The notes under the pieces are model-generated. The model saw only the letters and a list, made by a program, of their open reading frames with translations, searched no databases and had not been told where the DNA came from. Below are positions 18,072 through 26,953 of a stretch of DNA of 64,000 nucleotides, piece by piece. A program made the position numbers and the translations under genes. Within the stretch, counting starts at the first letter, position 1. The number at the start of each line of letters is the position of its first letter. The stretch spans positions 673,001 through 737,000 of the forward strand of contig NC_019974.1 of assembly GCF_000328685.1 (NCBI RefSeq), written 5' to 3'. The stretch is from Natronococcus occultus SP4. Its GTDB lineage: Archaea; Halobacteriota; Halobacteria; Halobacteriales; Natrialbaceae.

Positions 18072-18515
18072 ATGACCGAACCAACTACTGCGGAACGGGA
18101 AACCGCCGCACGACGGGAACAGTACAGGGAGTGGATGGGACGCTCGGTCGGCGTCGGGCTCGCGGGATTCTTCGCCGCGGTCGGCGCCTGGCTCTTCGTC
18201 GTCCAAAGCGACGTCATCCTGCTCGCGGGACTCGCACTCTACTACCTGGGGTTCGTCGGCTACCTCCTCGTCTGGGGGCTGACGTCCGTCGCACTGTTCG
18301 ACGAGCGCGAGCAACGGATCGAGAACGAGGCGGGCGGGATCGTGGCGACGGTCACCATGATCGTCGTCATCTTCGGCGTTCCGGGAGACGTCGTCCTCGA
18401 GACGACCGGTCTGGTGGCGGTTCCGGACGCCGTTCGCGGCGCTATCTACGGCTACTTCCTGCTCGTCGTCGGCTACCTACTGGTGTACGGCTACGTGAGC
18501 AGACGCTACTCATGA
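18072..18515 (+). CDS. DUF2178-like four-segment membrane protein
   Basis: Membrane protein of 147 residues with four hydrophobic segments in two pairs, separated by the cytoplasmic loop FDEREQRIENEAGG. That loop (DER-x-x-x-I) is typical of DUF2178-like proteins, which often sit directly before a small XRE regulator, as here: the stop overlaps the regulator's start in ATGA. The function is unknown; such pairs are sometimes proposed to be membrane sensors or toxin-like modules. Confidence 0.75.
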   Translation: MTEPTTAERETAARREQYREWMGRSVGVGLAGFFAAVGAWLFVVQSDVILLAGLALYYLGFVGYLLVWGLTSVALFDEREQRIENEAGGIVATVTMIVVIFGVPGDVVLETTGLVAVPDAVRGAIYGYFLLVVGYLLVYGYVSRRYS

Positions 18516-18718
18516 AAAACGACCTTCGGCAGTACCGGGAGACCCGCGATCTGAGCCAGGCCGATCTCGCGGCGGCCGTCGGCGTCTCCCGACAGACGAT
18601 CAACGCTATCGAACGCGAGCGGTACGATCCCTCGCTCGAGCTCGCGTTCAAGTTGGCCGCGTACTTCGACTGCCGGGTCGAGGAGCTGTTCGATCCGCGG
18701 TTGAACGGGACGGCGTAA
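18512..18718 (+). CDS. XRE-family helix-turn-helix regulator
   Basis: Regulator of 68 residues consisting of one Cro/CI-type domain: the HTH is DLSQADLAAAVGVSRQTINA followed by IERERYDPSLELAFKLA. It probably acts as a dimer on the tandem palindromes at 18021-18053 and represses its own operon. It is translated by coupling with the upstream membrane protein (4-bp overlap ATGA). Regulators of this size (YgzD/YozG-like) usually control the neighbouring DUF2178 gene. Confidence 0.88.
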   Translation: MKNDLRQYRETRDLSQADLAAAVGVSRQTINAIERERYDPSLELAFKLAAYFDCRVEELFDPRLNGTA

Positions 18719-18763
18719 GCGTCCGGATCGTTCGAAACGGCCGCAAAAACGAGTCGACGGACG

Positions 18764-19588
18764 TTAGCTACGCAGCTTCTCGATGCGCTTCTCGGTCGGC
18801 GGGTGGGTCGCGAACACCGTCTCGAGCAGTCCGCGCTCGGAGTTGAAGATACAGAGCGCGGCCTGGCCCTCGTCGATGGTCGACTCGCGGTTCTCGGCGC
18901 CCTTCGAGATCTTCTCGAGGGCTCGCGCGAGCGGGTCGCCGCTGCCGATATACTGGCGAGCGTCGTCGTCGGCGACGTACTCGCGGTACCGCGAGATGGC
19001 CATCACGAGGATCGTTACGAGCATCTGGGCGACCATCGAGAGGATCCAGCCGACGATGAAACCGCCGGGGTTGTCCTCGCCACCGAAGACGTAGACGAAG
19101 TAGACGGCGTAGCCGACCATCATCCCGATGGAGCTGCCGACGGTCATCATCAGGACGTCGCGGTTCTTGATGTGGGCCAGTTCGTGGGCGACGACGCCCT
19201 CGAGTTCGTCGCGGTCGAGCATCCGGATGAGCTCCTCGCTGACGACGACGACGCCGTTACCCTTGCGACCGGTTGCGAAGGCGTTCGGGACGCCCATCTG
19301 CTGGACCATCAGCTTGGGCTTTTTGATTCCCATATCACGGCTCAACGACTCGGTCATGCGGTGGATATCGGCGTACTGTCCCTCCTCGGGCATCTCCTCG
19401 GCGCCGCGGGTAGCCATCCAGGTCCCGAGCTTGTACTGGATGAACGGGAACGTGATCAGCAACGCCAGGACGATCGGCCAGGCGCCCATCCCCAGGAACG
19501 CGAGGCCGACAGCCCCCACGAACAGGTACAGCGCCGCCAGCAGCGAGCCGACGACGAACATTCGTACTTTCAGTCCGAAGTCTGTCAT
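18764..19588 (-). CDS. htpX: Protease HtpX
   Basis: Membrane zinc metalloprotease of 274 residues (M48B) for quality control of membrane proteins. Two hydrophobic segments lie at residues 10-55, the zinc helix GVVAHELAHIKNRD gives HExxH, and the Glu ligand is in YREYVADDDA. Two more hydrophobic segments lie between them. The C-terminus ends THPPTEKRIEKL, the usual end of HtpX. The start at 19588 is set by a TATA box (TTTATA on this strand at 19612-19620). Confidence 0.93.
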   Translation of the reverse strand: MTDFGLKVRMFVVGSLLAALYLFVGAVGLAFLGMGAWPIVLALLITFPFIQYKLGTWMATRGAEEMPEEGQYADIHRMTESLSRDMGIKKPKLMVQQMGVPNAFATGRKGNGVVVVSEELIRMLDRDELEGVVAHELAHIKNRDVLMMTVGSSIGMMVGYAVYFVYVFGGEDNPGGFIVGWILSMVAQMLVTILVMAISRYREYVADDDARQYIGSGDPLARALEKISKGAENRESTIDEGQAALCIFNSERGLLETVFATHPPTEKRIEKLRS

Positions 19589-20001
19589 AGGCGTCGTTAG
19601 GGAGTCACGATGTATAAATTTCGCGGGATAATTCGACAGACGGCGCAGGGTGATCGAGCGTTCGCTCCGTCGCGGGAAGCGGTCGCCGAACGTGTCGAGA
19701 GCCGCTTCGATGCCGACGAGGACGGCTCTGGTCAGCGATACCGGAGAGCCCCGGGCGTCCACAAATACGAGAGAGAGCGAAATTCATAAGTCCGTCCCCG
19801 TCGCTGTTCCGCGTATGCCACGCACCGCTCGCGTCACCGACTCGGTTTCCGTGAGCGGAGCGAGCGCGGTTCCTTTCTCGAAAAAACGCGTCTGAACGGT
19901 GTGCTCGTGGCGAGCGTAGCGACCTCGTCTCGGGCGCGGTTCGGGCGCGGACCGGCTTCGCGGGATCGTTCGACGAACGACCGACCACTACGCAATCCAC
20001 C
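19589..20001. other. Intergenic region between htpX and dapA (413 nt)
   Basis: Divergent region. On the minus strand it carries the htpX TATA box near 19616. On the plus strand, TTCATAAG at 19783 lies 29 nt before an ATG at 19815 that opens a 26-codon frame; dapA begins 106 nt after that frame's stop with no TATA box or Shine-Dalgarno of its own. GATCGTTCGACGAACGA near 19965-19982 could fold into a small hairpin. Confidence 0.5.
19815..19895 (+). CDS. Possible 26-residue leader ORF before dapA
   Basis: A frame of 26 codons starts 29 nt after a TATA-like box, the leaderless spacing, and ends SKKRV, with two Lys and one Arg in its last four residues. It is the only frame placed at the apparent transcript start of the dap operon. 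It could be a lysine-sensing leader, a spurious start, or a small protein; archaeal attenuation of this kind is not established. Confidence 0.25.
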   Translation: MPRTARVTDSVSVSGASAVPFSKKRV

Positions 20002-20925
20002 ATGACAGACACCATCGACCTTTCGGGCGTCTTCCCGGCCATGTGTACGCCCTTCGACGAGGACGAACAGATCGACTTCGAAACCCTCCGCACGGACGCC
20101 CAACGGCTCGAGGAGGCGGGCGTCGACGGGCTCGTTCCCGTCGGCTCGACGGGCGAATCGGCGACGCTGACCCACGACGAACACGTCGAGGTCGTCGAGG
20201 CGGTGATCGACGCCGTCGACGACGTTCCCGTCATCGCGGGCTCGGGCTCGAACAACACCCGCGAGGCCCTGGAGCTCTCCGAGCGCTCGGCCGACGCCGG
20301 CGCCGACGGCCTGCTGTTGATCTCGCCGTACTACAACAAGCCCGAGCAGCGCGGCTTCGTCGAACACTACGAGAGGATCGCCGACGCCGTCGACCTCCCC
20401 CAGATCGTCTACAACGTCCCCTCGCGGACGGGCCAGAACATCGAGCCAGACACGGCCGTCGAACTGGCGAGCCACGAGAACATCGCGGGCTACAAGGCCG
20501 CCAGCGGCGACCTGGGCCAGATCGGCGAGATCGCCGAACGGACGACCGACGAGGAGTTCGCTGTCCTTTCGGGTGACGACGCGCTGACGCTGCCGACGAT
20601 CTCGGTCGGCGGCACCGGCACGATCAGCGTCTCGGCGAACATCGAGCCCGAACGAACGTGTGCGATGGTCGGGGCCGCTCTCGAGGGCGACTACGACCGG
20701 GCCCGCCAGCTCCACCACGAGCTCGGCCCGCTGTTCCGGACGCTGTTCATCGAGACGAACCCGATCCCGGTCAAGGAAGCCATGGAGATCCGCGGCTACG
20801 GCCCCGCCCGTATGCGCTCGCCGATGACCCGCCTCTCGGCGGAGAACCGTGACGTTCTCGAGGACGTCCTCGCCGACCTCGAGGACGAACCGACGGCGGT
20901 CGCAGACGCAGAGGCCAGTCCATGA
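20002..20925 (+). CDS. dapA: 4-hydroxy-tetrahydrodipicolinate synthase
   Basis: First enzyme of the diaminopimelate/lysine branch: condenses pyruvate with aspartate semialdehyde in the cytoplasm. The 307-residue TIM barrel shows the pyruvate-binding GSTGESATL, the conserved Tyr in YYNKPEQRG and YNVPSRTG, and the Schiff-base Lys in AGYKAASGD. First gene of dapABD with a 4-bp overlap into dapB. Relatives such as KDG aldolase share the fold, but the operon settles the call. Confidence 0.95.
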   Translation: MTDTIDLSGVFPAMCTPFDEDEQIDFETLRTDAQRLEEAGVDGLVPVGSTGESATLTHDEHVEVVEAVIDAVDDVPVIAGSGSNNTREALELSERSADAGADGLLLISPYYNKPEQRGFVEHYERIADAVDLPQIVYNVPSRTGQNIEPDTAVELASHENIAGYKAASGDLGQIGEIAERTTDEEFAVLSGDDALTLPTISVGGTGTISVSANIEPERTCAMVGAALEGDYDRARQLHHELGPLFRTLFIETNPIPVKEAMEIRGYGPARMRSPMTRLSAENRDVLEDVLADLEDEPTAVADAEASP

Positions 20926-21689
20926 CGGTCGGGATCGGCGTCACCGGAGCGACGGGACGGATGGGACGGGAGGTCGTCGCGGCTGTCGCCGGTCGCGAGG
21001 ACTGCGAGGTCGCGTTCGCGGTCAACCGCGACCCCGACGACGAGCGCGTCGACGGCGTCGAACTCGAACCCGCCGACCGGTTCGACGCGCTGCTCTCCGA
21101 GCGCGAGCCCGACGCCGTGATCGACTTCACCGGGCCCGAGTCGGCTGCGGACTACGCCCGGGCCTGCGCCGAGACCGGCGTCGCCTTCGTCACGGGCACG
21201 ACCGGGTTCGACGACGGCGGGCTCGCGGCGCTCGAGGACGCCGGCGACGAGGTTCCGATCCTCCACGCGCCGAACTTCGCCCGCGGGGTCCAGGCGCTGG
21301 TCAACGTCGTCGGCCAGGCGGTCCGGAACCTCCCGGGGTACGACGTCGAACTCGTCGAGACCCACCACAACGGGAAACGCGACGCACCCAGCGGCACCGC
21401 GAACAGACTGCTCGACGAGATCGAGGCAAACGGCGACTTCGCCGGGCGTGCGCACGGCCGCGAGGGCGAGGCCCCCCGCGAGGACGGCGAGATCGGCGTC
21501 CACGCGCTTCGTGCTGGCAGTATTACGGGCGAACACGAGGTCGTCCTCGCGGGCAACGACGAGGAGGTCCGGCTCACCCACCGCGCCGAGGACCGAGGCG
21601 TGTTCGCGGCCGGCGCGGTCGACGCCGCGGTCTGGATCGCAGGACGGAAGGCGGGGAACTACGACTTTGCGGACGTGATCGACGAATGA
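20922..21689 (+). CDS. dapB: 4-hydroxy-tetrahydrodipicolinate reductase
   Basis: NAD(P)H-dependent reductase of 255 residues, second step of the lysine branch. The nucleotide-binding motif is GVTGATGRMGREVV at the N-terminus; the catalytic region has ETHHNGKRDAPSGTA with the His and Lys of the active site. It overlaps dapA and dapD by four bases each, giving tight translational coupling. Confidence 0.96.
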   Translation: MTVGIGVTGATGRMGREVVAAVAGREDCEVAFAVNRDPDDERVDGVELEPADRFDALLSEREPDAVIDFTGPESAADYARACAETGVAFVTGTTGFDDGGLAALEDAGDEVPILHAPNFARGVQALVNVVGQAVRNLPGYDVELVETHHNGKRDAPSGTANRLLDEIEANGDFAGRAHGREGEAPREDGEIGVHALRAGSITGEHEVVLAGNDEEVRLTHRAEDRGVFAAGAVDAAVWIAGRKAGNYDFADVIDE

Positions 21690-22522
21690 GCACGCTCGAA
21701 AGCGAGATCGGCGAGCTGTGGGATCGCAAGCAAAACGGCGAGGTCGACGCGGCGTCGGCCGGCGAGGACGAACACGCGACCCTGGAGGCCTTTCTCGAGG
21801 CCCTCGAGGACGGCGAGGTCCGCGCCGCCGAGAAGTCGGGCGGCGAGTGGGAGGCAAACGAGTGGGTCAAGCAGGGGATCCTGCTGAACTTCGGCCTGCG
21901 CGAGAACGAGGCCTACGAGTACGGCGGCGTCGATCACTACGACGTCCTCCCGCTGCGCGAGACCGACGACCTCGGCGAGCGCGGGACCCGGAACACGCCC
22001 GACGGGACGACGATCCGACGGGGCGCCTACCTCGGGTCGGACTGTATCATGATGAGCCCGAGCTTCGTCAACGTCGGCGCCTACGTCGGCGACGGCACCC
22101 TCGTCGACTCCTGTGACACGGTCGGCTCCTGCGCTCAGATCGGCGCGGACGTCAAGCTCGGCGCGAACACGCTGATCGGGGGCGTCCTCGAGCCCGTCGA
22201 GTCGGCGCCCGTCGTTGTCGAAGACAACGTTTCGCTCGGTGCCGGCTGCCGGGTGACCTCCGGGTTCGTCGTCGGCGAGAACAGCGTCGTCGGCGAGAAC
22301 ACCCTTCTGACGCCGCGGATCCCCGTCTACGACCTCGTCGAGGAGGAGGTCGTCTACGGCGAACTGCCCGCGAACCGGCGCGCCTTCACGCGGTTCGTTG
22401 AGTCCTCGGTCAGCGACCACGACCTCTTCGAGGGCGGCGCCTACAAGCCCGCCGTCGTCGCCACCGACCTCGAGACCGAGACCCTCGAGGCCACCGAGCG
22501 CGAGGACGCACTGCGGGAGTAA
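21686..22522 (+). CDS. dapD: Tetrahydrodipicolinate N-succinyltransferase
   Basis: Left-handed beta-helix acyltransferase of 278 residues that succinylates tetrahydrodipicolinate. Hexapeptide repeats run from about residue 115 to 220 (GAYLGSDCIMM, GAYVGDGTLVDS, GADVKLGANTLIGG). It shows that this organism uses the succinylase route, which then needs DapC, DapE and DapF. The upstream 279 codons in the same frame are antisense-like and not part of the gene. The next dap genes are 38 kb away. Confidence 0.95.
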   Translation: MSTLESEIGELWDRKQNGEVDAASAGEDEHATLEAFLEALEDGEVRAAEKSGGEWEANEWVKQGILLNFGLRENEAYEYGGVDHYDVLPLRETDDLGERGTRNTPDGTTIRRGAYLGSDCIMMSPSFVNVGAYVGDGTLVDSCDTVGSCAQIGADVKLGANTLIGGVLEPVESAPVVVEDNVSLGAGCRVTSGFVVGENSVVGENTLLTPRIPVYDLVEEEVVYGELPANRRAFTRFVESSVSDHDLFEGGAYKPAVVATDLETETLEATEREDALRE

Positions 22523-23015
22523 GATCCGACCGCCGTTCCGTTCCCGATCTTTTCATCCGACAGACACCGGTTTCGCTCGTTCTTTCGAGAAGTAACAGGA
22601 GAATATATATCTAATTATACCGAGGGTAGTTCGATAAAGTGTCGGCCAAGGGGTTCGGCATCGAATGGGAAGTTGCTGAGCCATAGTCGGTTTATTCACT
22701 GTTTTAGCGGCATCTGGGGCTACTTCTGAGATTGAGCGTCCGTCCTTCTGTTACCGATCGCCAGCTGTGGCCACTACCTGGTTAGCCGCTATCTTCGGCT
22801 CGCATACCTTTATTCGCTCGATACACTGGATCTGGTCGATACTAACGAGTCACGTTTCGGGACGAGGTCGGAGATATACGGAATCCGATATAAGGTCCAA
22901 ATGATATTCGATCCGATATGCGTTCGGACCTGCGTATCGTAGCCCGTCTCCTGACGAGCGCAGCCGCCGGAGCGAACATGAGAATCGTTATTGTACTCGA
23001 CGCTGTCGCCAGCGT
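22523..23015. other. AT-richer intergenic region after dapD (493 nt)
   Basis: No gene recognised. Composition falls well below its neighbours (AATATATATCTAATTATACC near 22602), stop codons occur in all frames and I find no inverted-repeat ends. This is the left boundary of the catabolic block that separates dapABD from lysA. The last 30 nt carry a TATA-like GTTATTGT (22987) placed 28 nt before the PaaG-like gene. Confidence 0.5.
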
Positions 23016-23765
23016 ATGCGCATCGACGACGAGGACGGAGTGCGAACGATCACCTTCGATCGGCCCGAACAGCTGAACTCGTTTACGGCCGACGAAGCCA
23101 GCGAGCTGGCGGCGGCCATCGAGGACGTCGACGAGGACGAGTACGACGCGATAGTGCTCACCGGCGAGGGCGAGGCGTTCAGCGCCGGAGGCGACCTCGA
23201 GGCGATGGACGAACGCGAGGAGACGCCCAAGGAGTCCTACGAGCGGACGACCGAGACGCTGGGACGGGTCGTCGAGACCGCGCTCACCTCGCCCGTTCCG
23301 GTCGTCGCGAAGGTAAACGGTGACGCCGTCGGCGCCGGACTGGCGGTCACTGCGGTTAGCGACTTCGCCTACGCCGCGGAATCGGCCGCGTTTAGCTGTG
23401 CGTTCGTCCGCGTCGGGCTCGTTCCTGACACCGGCGGGACCTTCCTGCTTCCGCAACTGATCGGGCTCCGGGACGCCAAGCGACTGGCACTGACCGCCGA
23501 GTTCGTCTCCGCCGAGGAGGCCGCGGAGCTGGGGCTCGTCAACGAGGCCGTTCCGGACGAGGAGCTCGACGACGCGGTCGCCGACCTCCTCGAGACGCTC
23601 CGGGAGCGCCCGACCGCGACGCTCGGGCTCACCAAGCGGGCGATCCACGAGAACATGGGCCGCTACTGGCAGGAGGCGCTGGATCACGAGCTACTCACCC
23701 AGTCGCTGGCGTACGGAACGCCGGAACACGAGGACGGCGTGCGGGCGTTTCTGGAACGACGCTGA
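23016..23765 (+). CDS. PaaG-like enoyl-CoA hydratase/isomerase
   Basis: Crotonase of 249 residues. The oxyanion hole segments are AFSAGGDLEAM and GDAVGAGLAV. At the usual catalytic Glu position the sequence reads FVRVGLVPDTGGTFLLPQL, where Asp replaces the second acid as in PaaG, the ring-1,2-epoxyphenylacetyl-CoA isomerase. I therefore assign an isomerase role in aromatic or unsaturated acyl-CoA breakdown rather than simple hydration. The start is supported by GTTATTGT 28 nt upstream. It is the first of five crotonases in this window. Confidence 0.78.
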   Translation: MRIDDEDGVRTITFDRPEQLNSFTADEASELAAAIEDVDEDEYDAIVLTGEGEAFSAGGDLEAMDEREETPKESYERTTETLGRVVETALTSPVPVVAKVNGDAVGAGLAVTAVSDFAYAAESAAFSCAFVRVGLVPDTGGTFLLPQLIGLRDAKRLALTAEFVSAEEAAELGLVNEAVPDEELDDAVADLLETLRERPTATLGLTKRAIHENMGRYWQEALDHELLTQSLAYGTPEHEDGVRAFLERR

Positions 23766-23820
23766 GACGACACGTCGCTCGATCACCTAGCTATTTGGCG
23801 TTCCGTGAGTATGTCTCGGT

Positions 23821-24231
23821 ATGCCAACCGTACTGCTCGCCATCGACGACGACGAGTCACACGTCGAACGCCAGATCGAGACGATCGCCGGACTACCCTT
23901 CTCCGGCGAAGCGCTCACCGTGACGATCCTGCACGTCTTCTCGGAGAACCCCTCGGGTGCGTCCGTCAACCAGCTCAAGACCGCGCGACTCGCACGAGAC
24001 CGGCTGGAGGAGGCGGGTCTCGAGACGACCTTCGCCGAACGGAGCGGGGATCCCGCTGCGGAAGTCCTCGAGCACGCCAAGGACGAGGCCGTCGAACTGA
24101 TCTGTGTCGCCGGACGGAAACGATCACCGACGGGGAAGGCCCTGTTCGGCAGCGTCACCCAGGACGTGATCCTCAACGCCGAGTGTCCGGTACTCGTCGC
24201 GGGCGACCTCGAAACCGAGTTCGAGACGTAG
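23821..24231 (+). CDS. Universal stress protein (UspA family)
   Basis: Protein of 136 residues with the Usp alpha/beta fold. The ATP-binding motif G-x2-G-x9-G-(S/T) appears as GRKRSPTGKALFGSVTQDV, so this belongs to the ATP-binding group. VLLAIDDDESHVE is the usual first strand. Usp proteins accumulate under stress in the cytoplasm; the specific role cannot be told. A TATA-like GCTATTTGG lies 28 nt upstream. Confidence 0.9.
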   Translation: MPTVLLAIDDDESHVERQIETIAGLPFSGEALTVTILHVFSENPSGASVNQLKTARLARDRLEEAGLETTFAERSGDPAAEVLEHAKDEAVELICVAGRKRSPTGKALFGSVTQDVILNAECPVLVAGDLETEFET

Positions 24232-24254
24232 CCGTCTGGAGCCGGCGAAAACTG

Positions 24255-24719
24255 TTAGCTCGGGCGACGCTCGAGCAGTTCGTGGTTCTCGAGTGTCAAC
24301 ACCTCGACGCCGTCCTGGTTCGTGACAGTAATCGACTCACGAACGACACCCGTCTCGGGGTTGCTTTCGGAGACCCGCGTCTCAGTGATCGTGGTCGCTA
24401 CCGAGAGGGTATCCCCCGGTCGAACGGGTTCGTGCCACCGGACGTCGTCGATCCCGAGTCCCGCGACGACCGCCCGATCCTGTCGCACTTCCTCGACGAG
24501 TAGCCGCACCGAAAGCGAGAGCGTGTGATAGCCGCTCGCGATGAGCCCTTCGTACCGGCTTTCAGCGGCCGCGGACGGATCCGTGTGGATCGCCAGCGGA
24601 TCGAACTGTTCCCCGAAGTCGGTGATCTCCTCTTCCGTAACCGTAACTGATCCGCACTCGATCGTCTCGTCGACCGGAACGTCCTCGAGATAGACGACAT
24701 TCGCGTCGCTGTCACACAT
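24255..24719 (-). CDS. MaoC-family hot-dog dehydratase
   Basis: (R)-specific enoyl-CoA hydratase-like protein of about 154 residues. The hydratase motif runs from EQFDPLAIHTDP (catalytic Asp and His) to YEGLIASGYHTLSL. In phenylacetate catabolism, the MaoC half of PaaZ hydrolyses oxepin-CoA; here no fused PaaZ exists, so this free MaoC with the aldehyde dehydrogenase at 55808 might supply the two halves. That link is inference. A GTG 15 nt upstream is an alternative start. Confidence 0.85.
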   Translation of the reverse strand: MCDSDANVVYLEDVPVDETIECGSVTVTEEEITDFGEQFDPLAIHTDPSAAAESRYEGLIASGYHTLSLSVRLLVEEVRQDRAVVAGLGIDDVRWHEPVRPGDTLSVATTITETRVSESNPETGVVRESITVTNQDGVEVLTLENHELLERRPS

Positions 24720-24971
24720 ATCGCCTTCCACCACGCCGAAACTGATGTGTGTTACTATTAGGCCAGGAGCGTCGAGATCGGCCGATTCGAACAGTGCTTC
24801 GGATCGGTAGCCGCCTTATCCCGCAGAAACCACGTATGTGGCGAAGCGACACGATCTATTACCGCTACTCACTCGCACCACCCGTTGCGTTGCTCCGTGA
24901 GGACCGAGACTCCACTCGAGAAAGTTGAATAGAGTTTTTGTGATAGAGCCCCCTACTTACTGATAGCAAGT

Positions 24972-25469
24972 ATGACAGGGAAATACATGACGTCCGAGAG
25001 CAACTTGCCGGAGAAGCCGGAGGGGGAGGAGATCCAGCTCCAGGTCAGCGACGAGCGGACCAAGGAGATCTTCAATATCCGGGCTCGCGTCGGTCGGGAT
25101 CCGGACGAACTGAGCGATCCCGACCGGTTGACCGTCGTCAAGGGGCCACACGAGAACACCGAGGAGGAGTGGTACATCGACGTCCTCGAGACCGATCCGG
25201 ACGACGGAATCGATAGGGAGCTACTCGAGGCGACGATGGCCTCGATGGAGGACAAGTCAACGGTCATCAACACCCGTTCGAAAGAGGTCAAGACGCTGCT
25301 TCGATATCTTACCGAAACGGACGAGTTCGAGTCGGTATCCGAGGCGAGCCGGACGATCATGCTGGAGTATCTCTCGGATAACTACGCCGATCTCGTCGAG
25401 GAGTACATCGACCTCAAGGTTCAATCGGAGCGGAGCGAGTTGGCCGACGAGCTGTACGATTACAAATGA
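24972..25469 (+). CDS. Unrecognised acidic protein heading the UbiD cassette
   Basis: I do not recognise this 165-residue protein. It is highly acidic. A C-terminal stretch, ESVSEASRTIMLEYLSDNY, resembles the second and third helices of ribbon-helix-helix proteins, so a regulatory role is possible; a small subunit of the UbiD-like complex is the other idea. Its stop overlaps the UbiD start by four bases (ATGA), which argues for joint translation with the two UbiD proteins. An in-frame ATG at 24987 is an alternative start. Confidence 0.6.
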   Translation: MTGKYMTSESNLPEKPEGEEIQLQVSDERTKEIFNIRARVGRDPDELSDPDRLTVVKGPHENTEEEWYIDVLETDPDDGIDRELLEATMASMEDKSTVINTRSKEVKTLLRYLTETDEFESVSEASRTIMLEYLSDNYADLVEEYIDLKVQSERSELADELYDYK

Positions 25470-26953
25470 CTGCGGGTAGCCTCCGGCAGTACCTCCAGAC
25501 GCTGGAGACGAGGAAGGATCTCCACCGGATCTCCGAACCCGTCTCCTGGAACCTCGAGGCCAGCGCCGTTACGATGCTCGCGAACACGGAGGACAGCCGG
25601 ATCCCGCTGTTCGAGGACGTCGACGGCGCCCGACTCGTCGGGGATCCGTACCGGGGTAGCCAGCGACGGCCGTGGGACCGAATCGCGCTCGGGCTGGGGC
25701 TCCCGTCGGATCTCTCCTACGAGGAGTACTACGAGATGGTGATCGAACGGTTGAACGACCCGAAGCCGCCGACGACTGTCGGGACCGAGGACGCACCGTG
25801 CAAGGACGTCGTCGAGACCGGAGACGACGTGGATCTACTGGACTTTCCCTGGCCGTACATCCACGCGGGCGACGGTGGACGCTACTCGAATCTCCATACG
25901 CTGATCGCACCCGATCTCGACTCCGAGTGGGTCGACTGGTCGTACCACCGGTCGATGATTCACGACGGTGAGACCGCGAGCGTACTGTTGCTCGCCGGCG
26001 AGCAGACGCCGAACCTCTACTACTACAAGTACGAACAGCACGACGAGCCGATGCCAGTCGCGATCGCCATCGGCGTCGAGCCCGCGGTACAGTACACCTC
26101 CGTCATGTGGATCCCGACCGGACGAAACGAGGCCGAGTTCGCGGGCGGGCTGAAAGGGGAGCCGATCGAACTCGTCGAGTGTGAAACGAACGATCTTCGG
26201 GTGCCGGCGACGGCCGAACTCGTCATCGAGGGAGAGATCGTTCCGAACGAGCGCCGCGACGAGGGACCGTTCGGCGACTACTTCGGCTACGTCCACGGGC
26301 CACGGCGATCGATGCCGCTCCTGCGAGTGACGGGAATCACCCACCAGCAGGATCCCATTATTCCATTTTGTGTCGAAGGAACCGGCGTCGGTTACACCGA
26401 GAACACCACCAGCTCCATGGAAGTCGGCTGTGTCGGTCCGGACGCGACGCTTGGTCTTCGCACCGCCGGGTTCGACGTCGAGTGCTGTGCGCCCTGGAAG
26501 TCGACGCCACGAACGGTGTACACGATTGCGACGCCGTCGAACGACGACGGCTACCTCCATGAACTCGCGAATTTCATCTTTACGACCTGGGGAATGCTTC
26601 ACGTCGACTTTTTCATCTTCGTCGACGCCGACGTCGATCCGCTCGATCAGCGCCAGGTACTCGAGGCGCTTGCGTTACACGCGGATCCGGACGAGGACTT
26701 CCACCAGTTCGGGGTCGAAACGATGCCGAAGGTGCCGCTGAACATCTACCAGACGCCGACAGAGAAGGGAGACGTCCAGACGGGAACCTCGAAAGCCAAG
26801 ACCGCGAAAGCCTACATCGACGCGACCAGCGACGGCGACGGGACGCGAGACGACGACGTCGAGATAGAGTACCGCGCCCAGGAGATCCTCGAATCCGCGG
26901 GGGTTGACCCGGAGAAGCTCCCGTTCGTCGATCCCGGGGAGGGAGGACGATGA
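25466..26953 (+). CDS. UbiD-family prenyl-FMN-dependent decarboxylase
   Basis: Reversible (de)carboxylase of 495 residues for aromatic or unsaturated acids, needing prenylated FMN from UbiX (no ubiX in this window). The signature EGPFGDY is at residues 266-272, following the binding strand TAELVIEGEIVP, so the catalytic acids look intact. An ATLGLRTAGFDVECC stretch and the C-terminal domain ending NIYQTPTEKGD are as in UbiD/AroY-type proteins. It overlaps its neighbours by four bases on both sides. The substrate is unknown; an aryl acid fits the surrounding genes. Confidence 0.9.
   Translation: MTAGSLRQYLQTLETRKDLHRISEPVSWNLEASAVTMLANTEDSRIPLFEDVDGARLVGDPYRGSQRRPWDRIALGLGLPSDLSYEEYYEMVIERLNDPKPPTTVGTEDAPCKDVVETGDDVDLLDFPWPYIHAGDGGRYSNLHTLIAPDLDSEWVDWSYHRSMIHDGETASVLLLAGEQTPNLYYYKYEQHDEPMPVAIAIGVEPAVQYTSVMWIPTGRNEAEFAGGLKGEPIELVECETNDLRVPATAELVIEGEIVPNERRDEGPFGDYFGYVHGPRRSMPLLRVTGITHQQDPIIPFCVEGTGVGYTENTTSSMEVGCVGPDATLGLRTAGFDVECCAPWKSTPRTVYTIATPSNDDGYLHELANFIFTTWGMLHVDFFIFVDADVDPLDQRQVLEALALHADPDEDFHQFGVETMPKVPLNIYQTPTEKGDVQTGTSKAKTAKAYIDATSDGDGTRDDDVEIEYRAQEILESAGVDPEKLPFVDPGEGGR

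Noticed and set aside
22523-23015. Insertion sequence at the left edge of the catabolic block
   Set aside because: No transposase frame and no terminal inverted repeats could be found; only an AT-rich composition, which is not enough.
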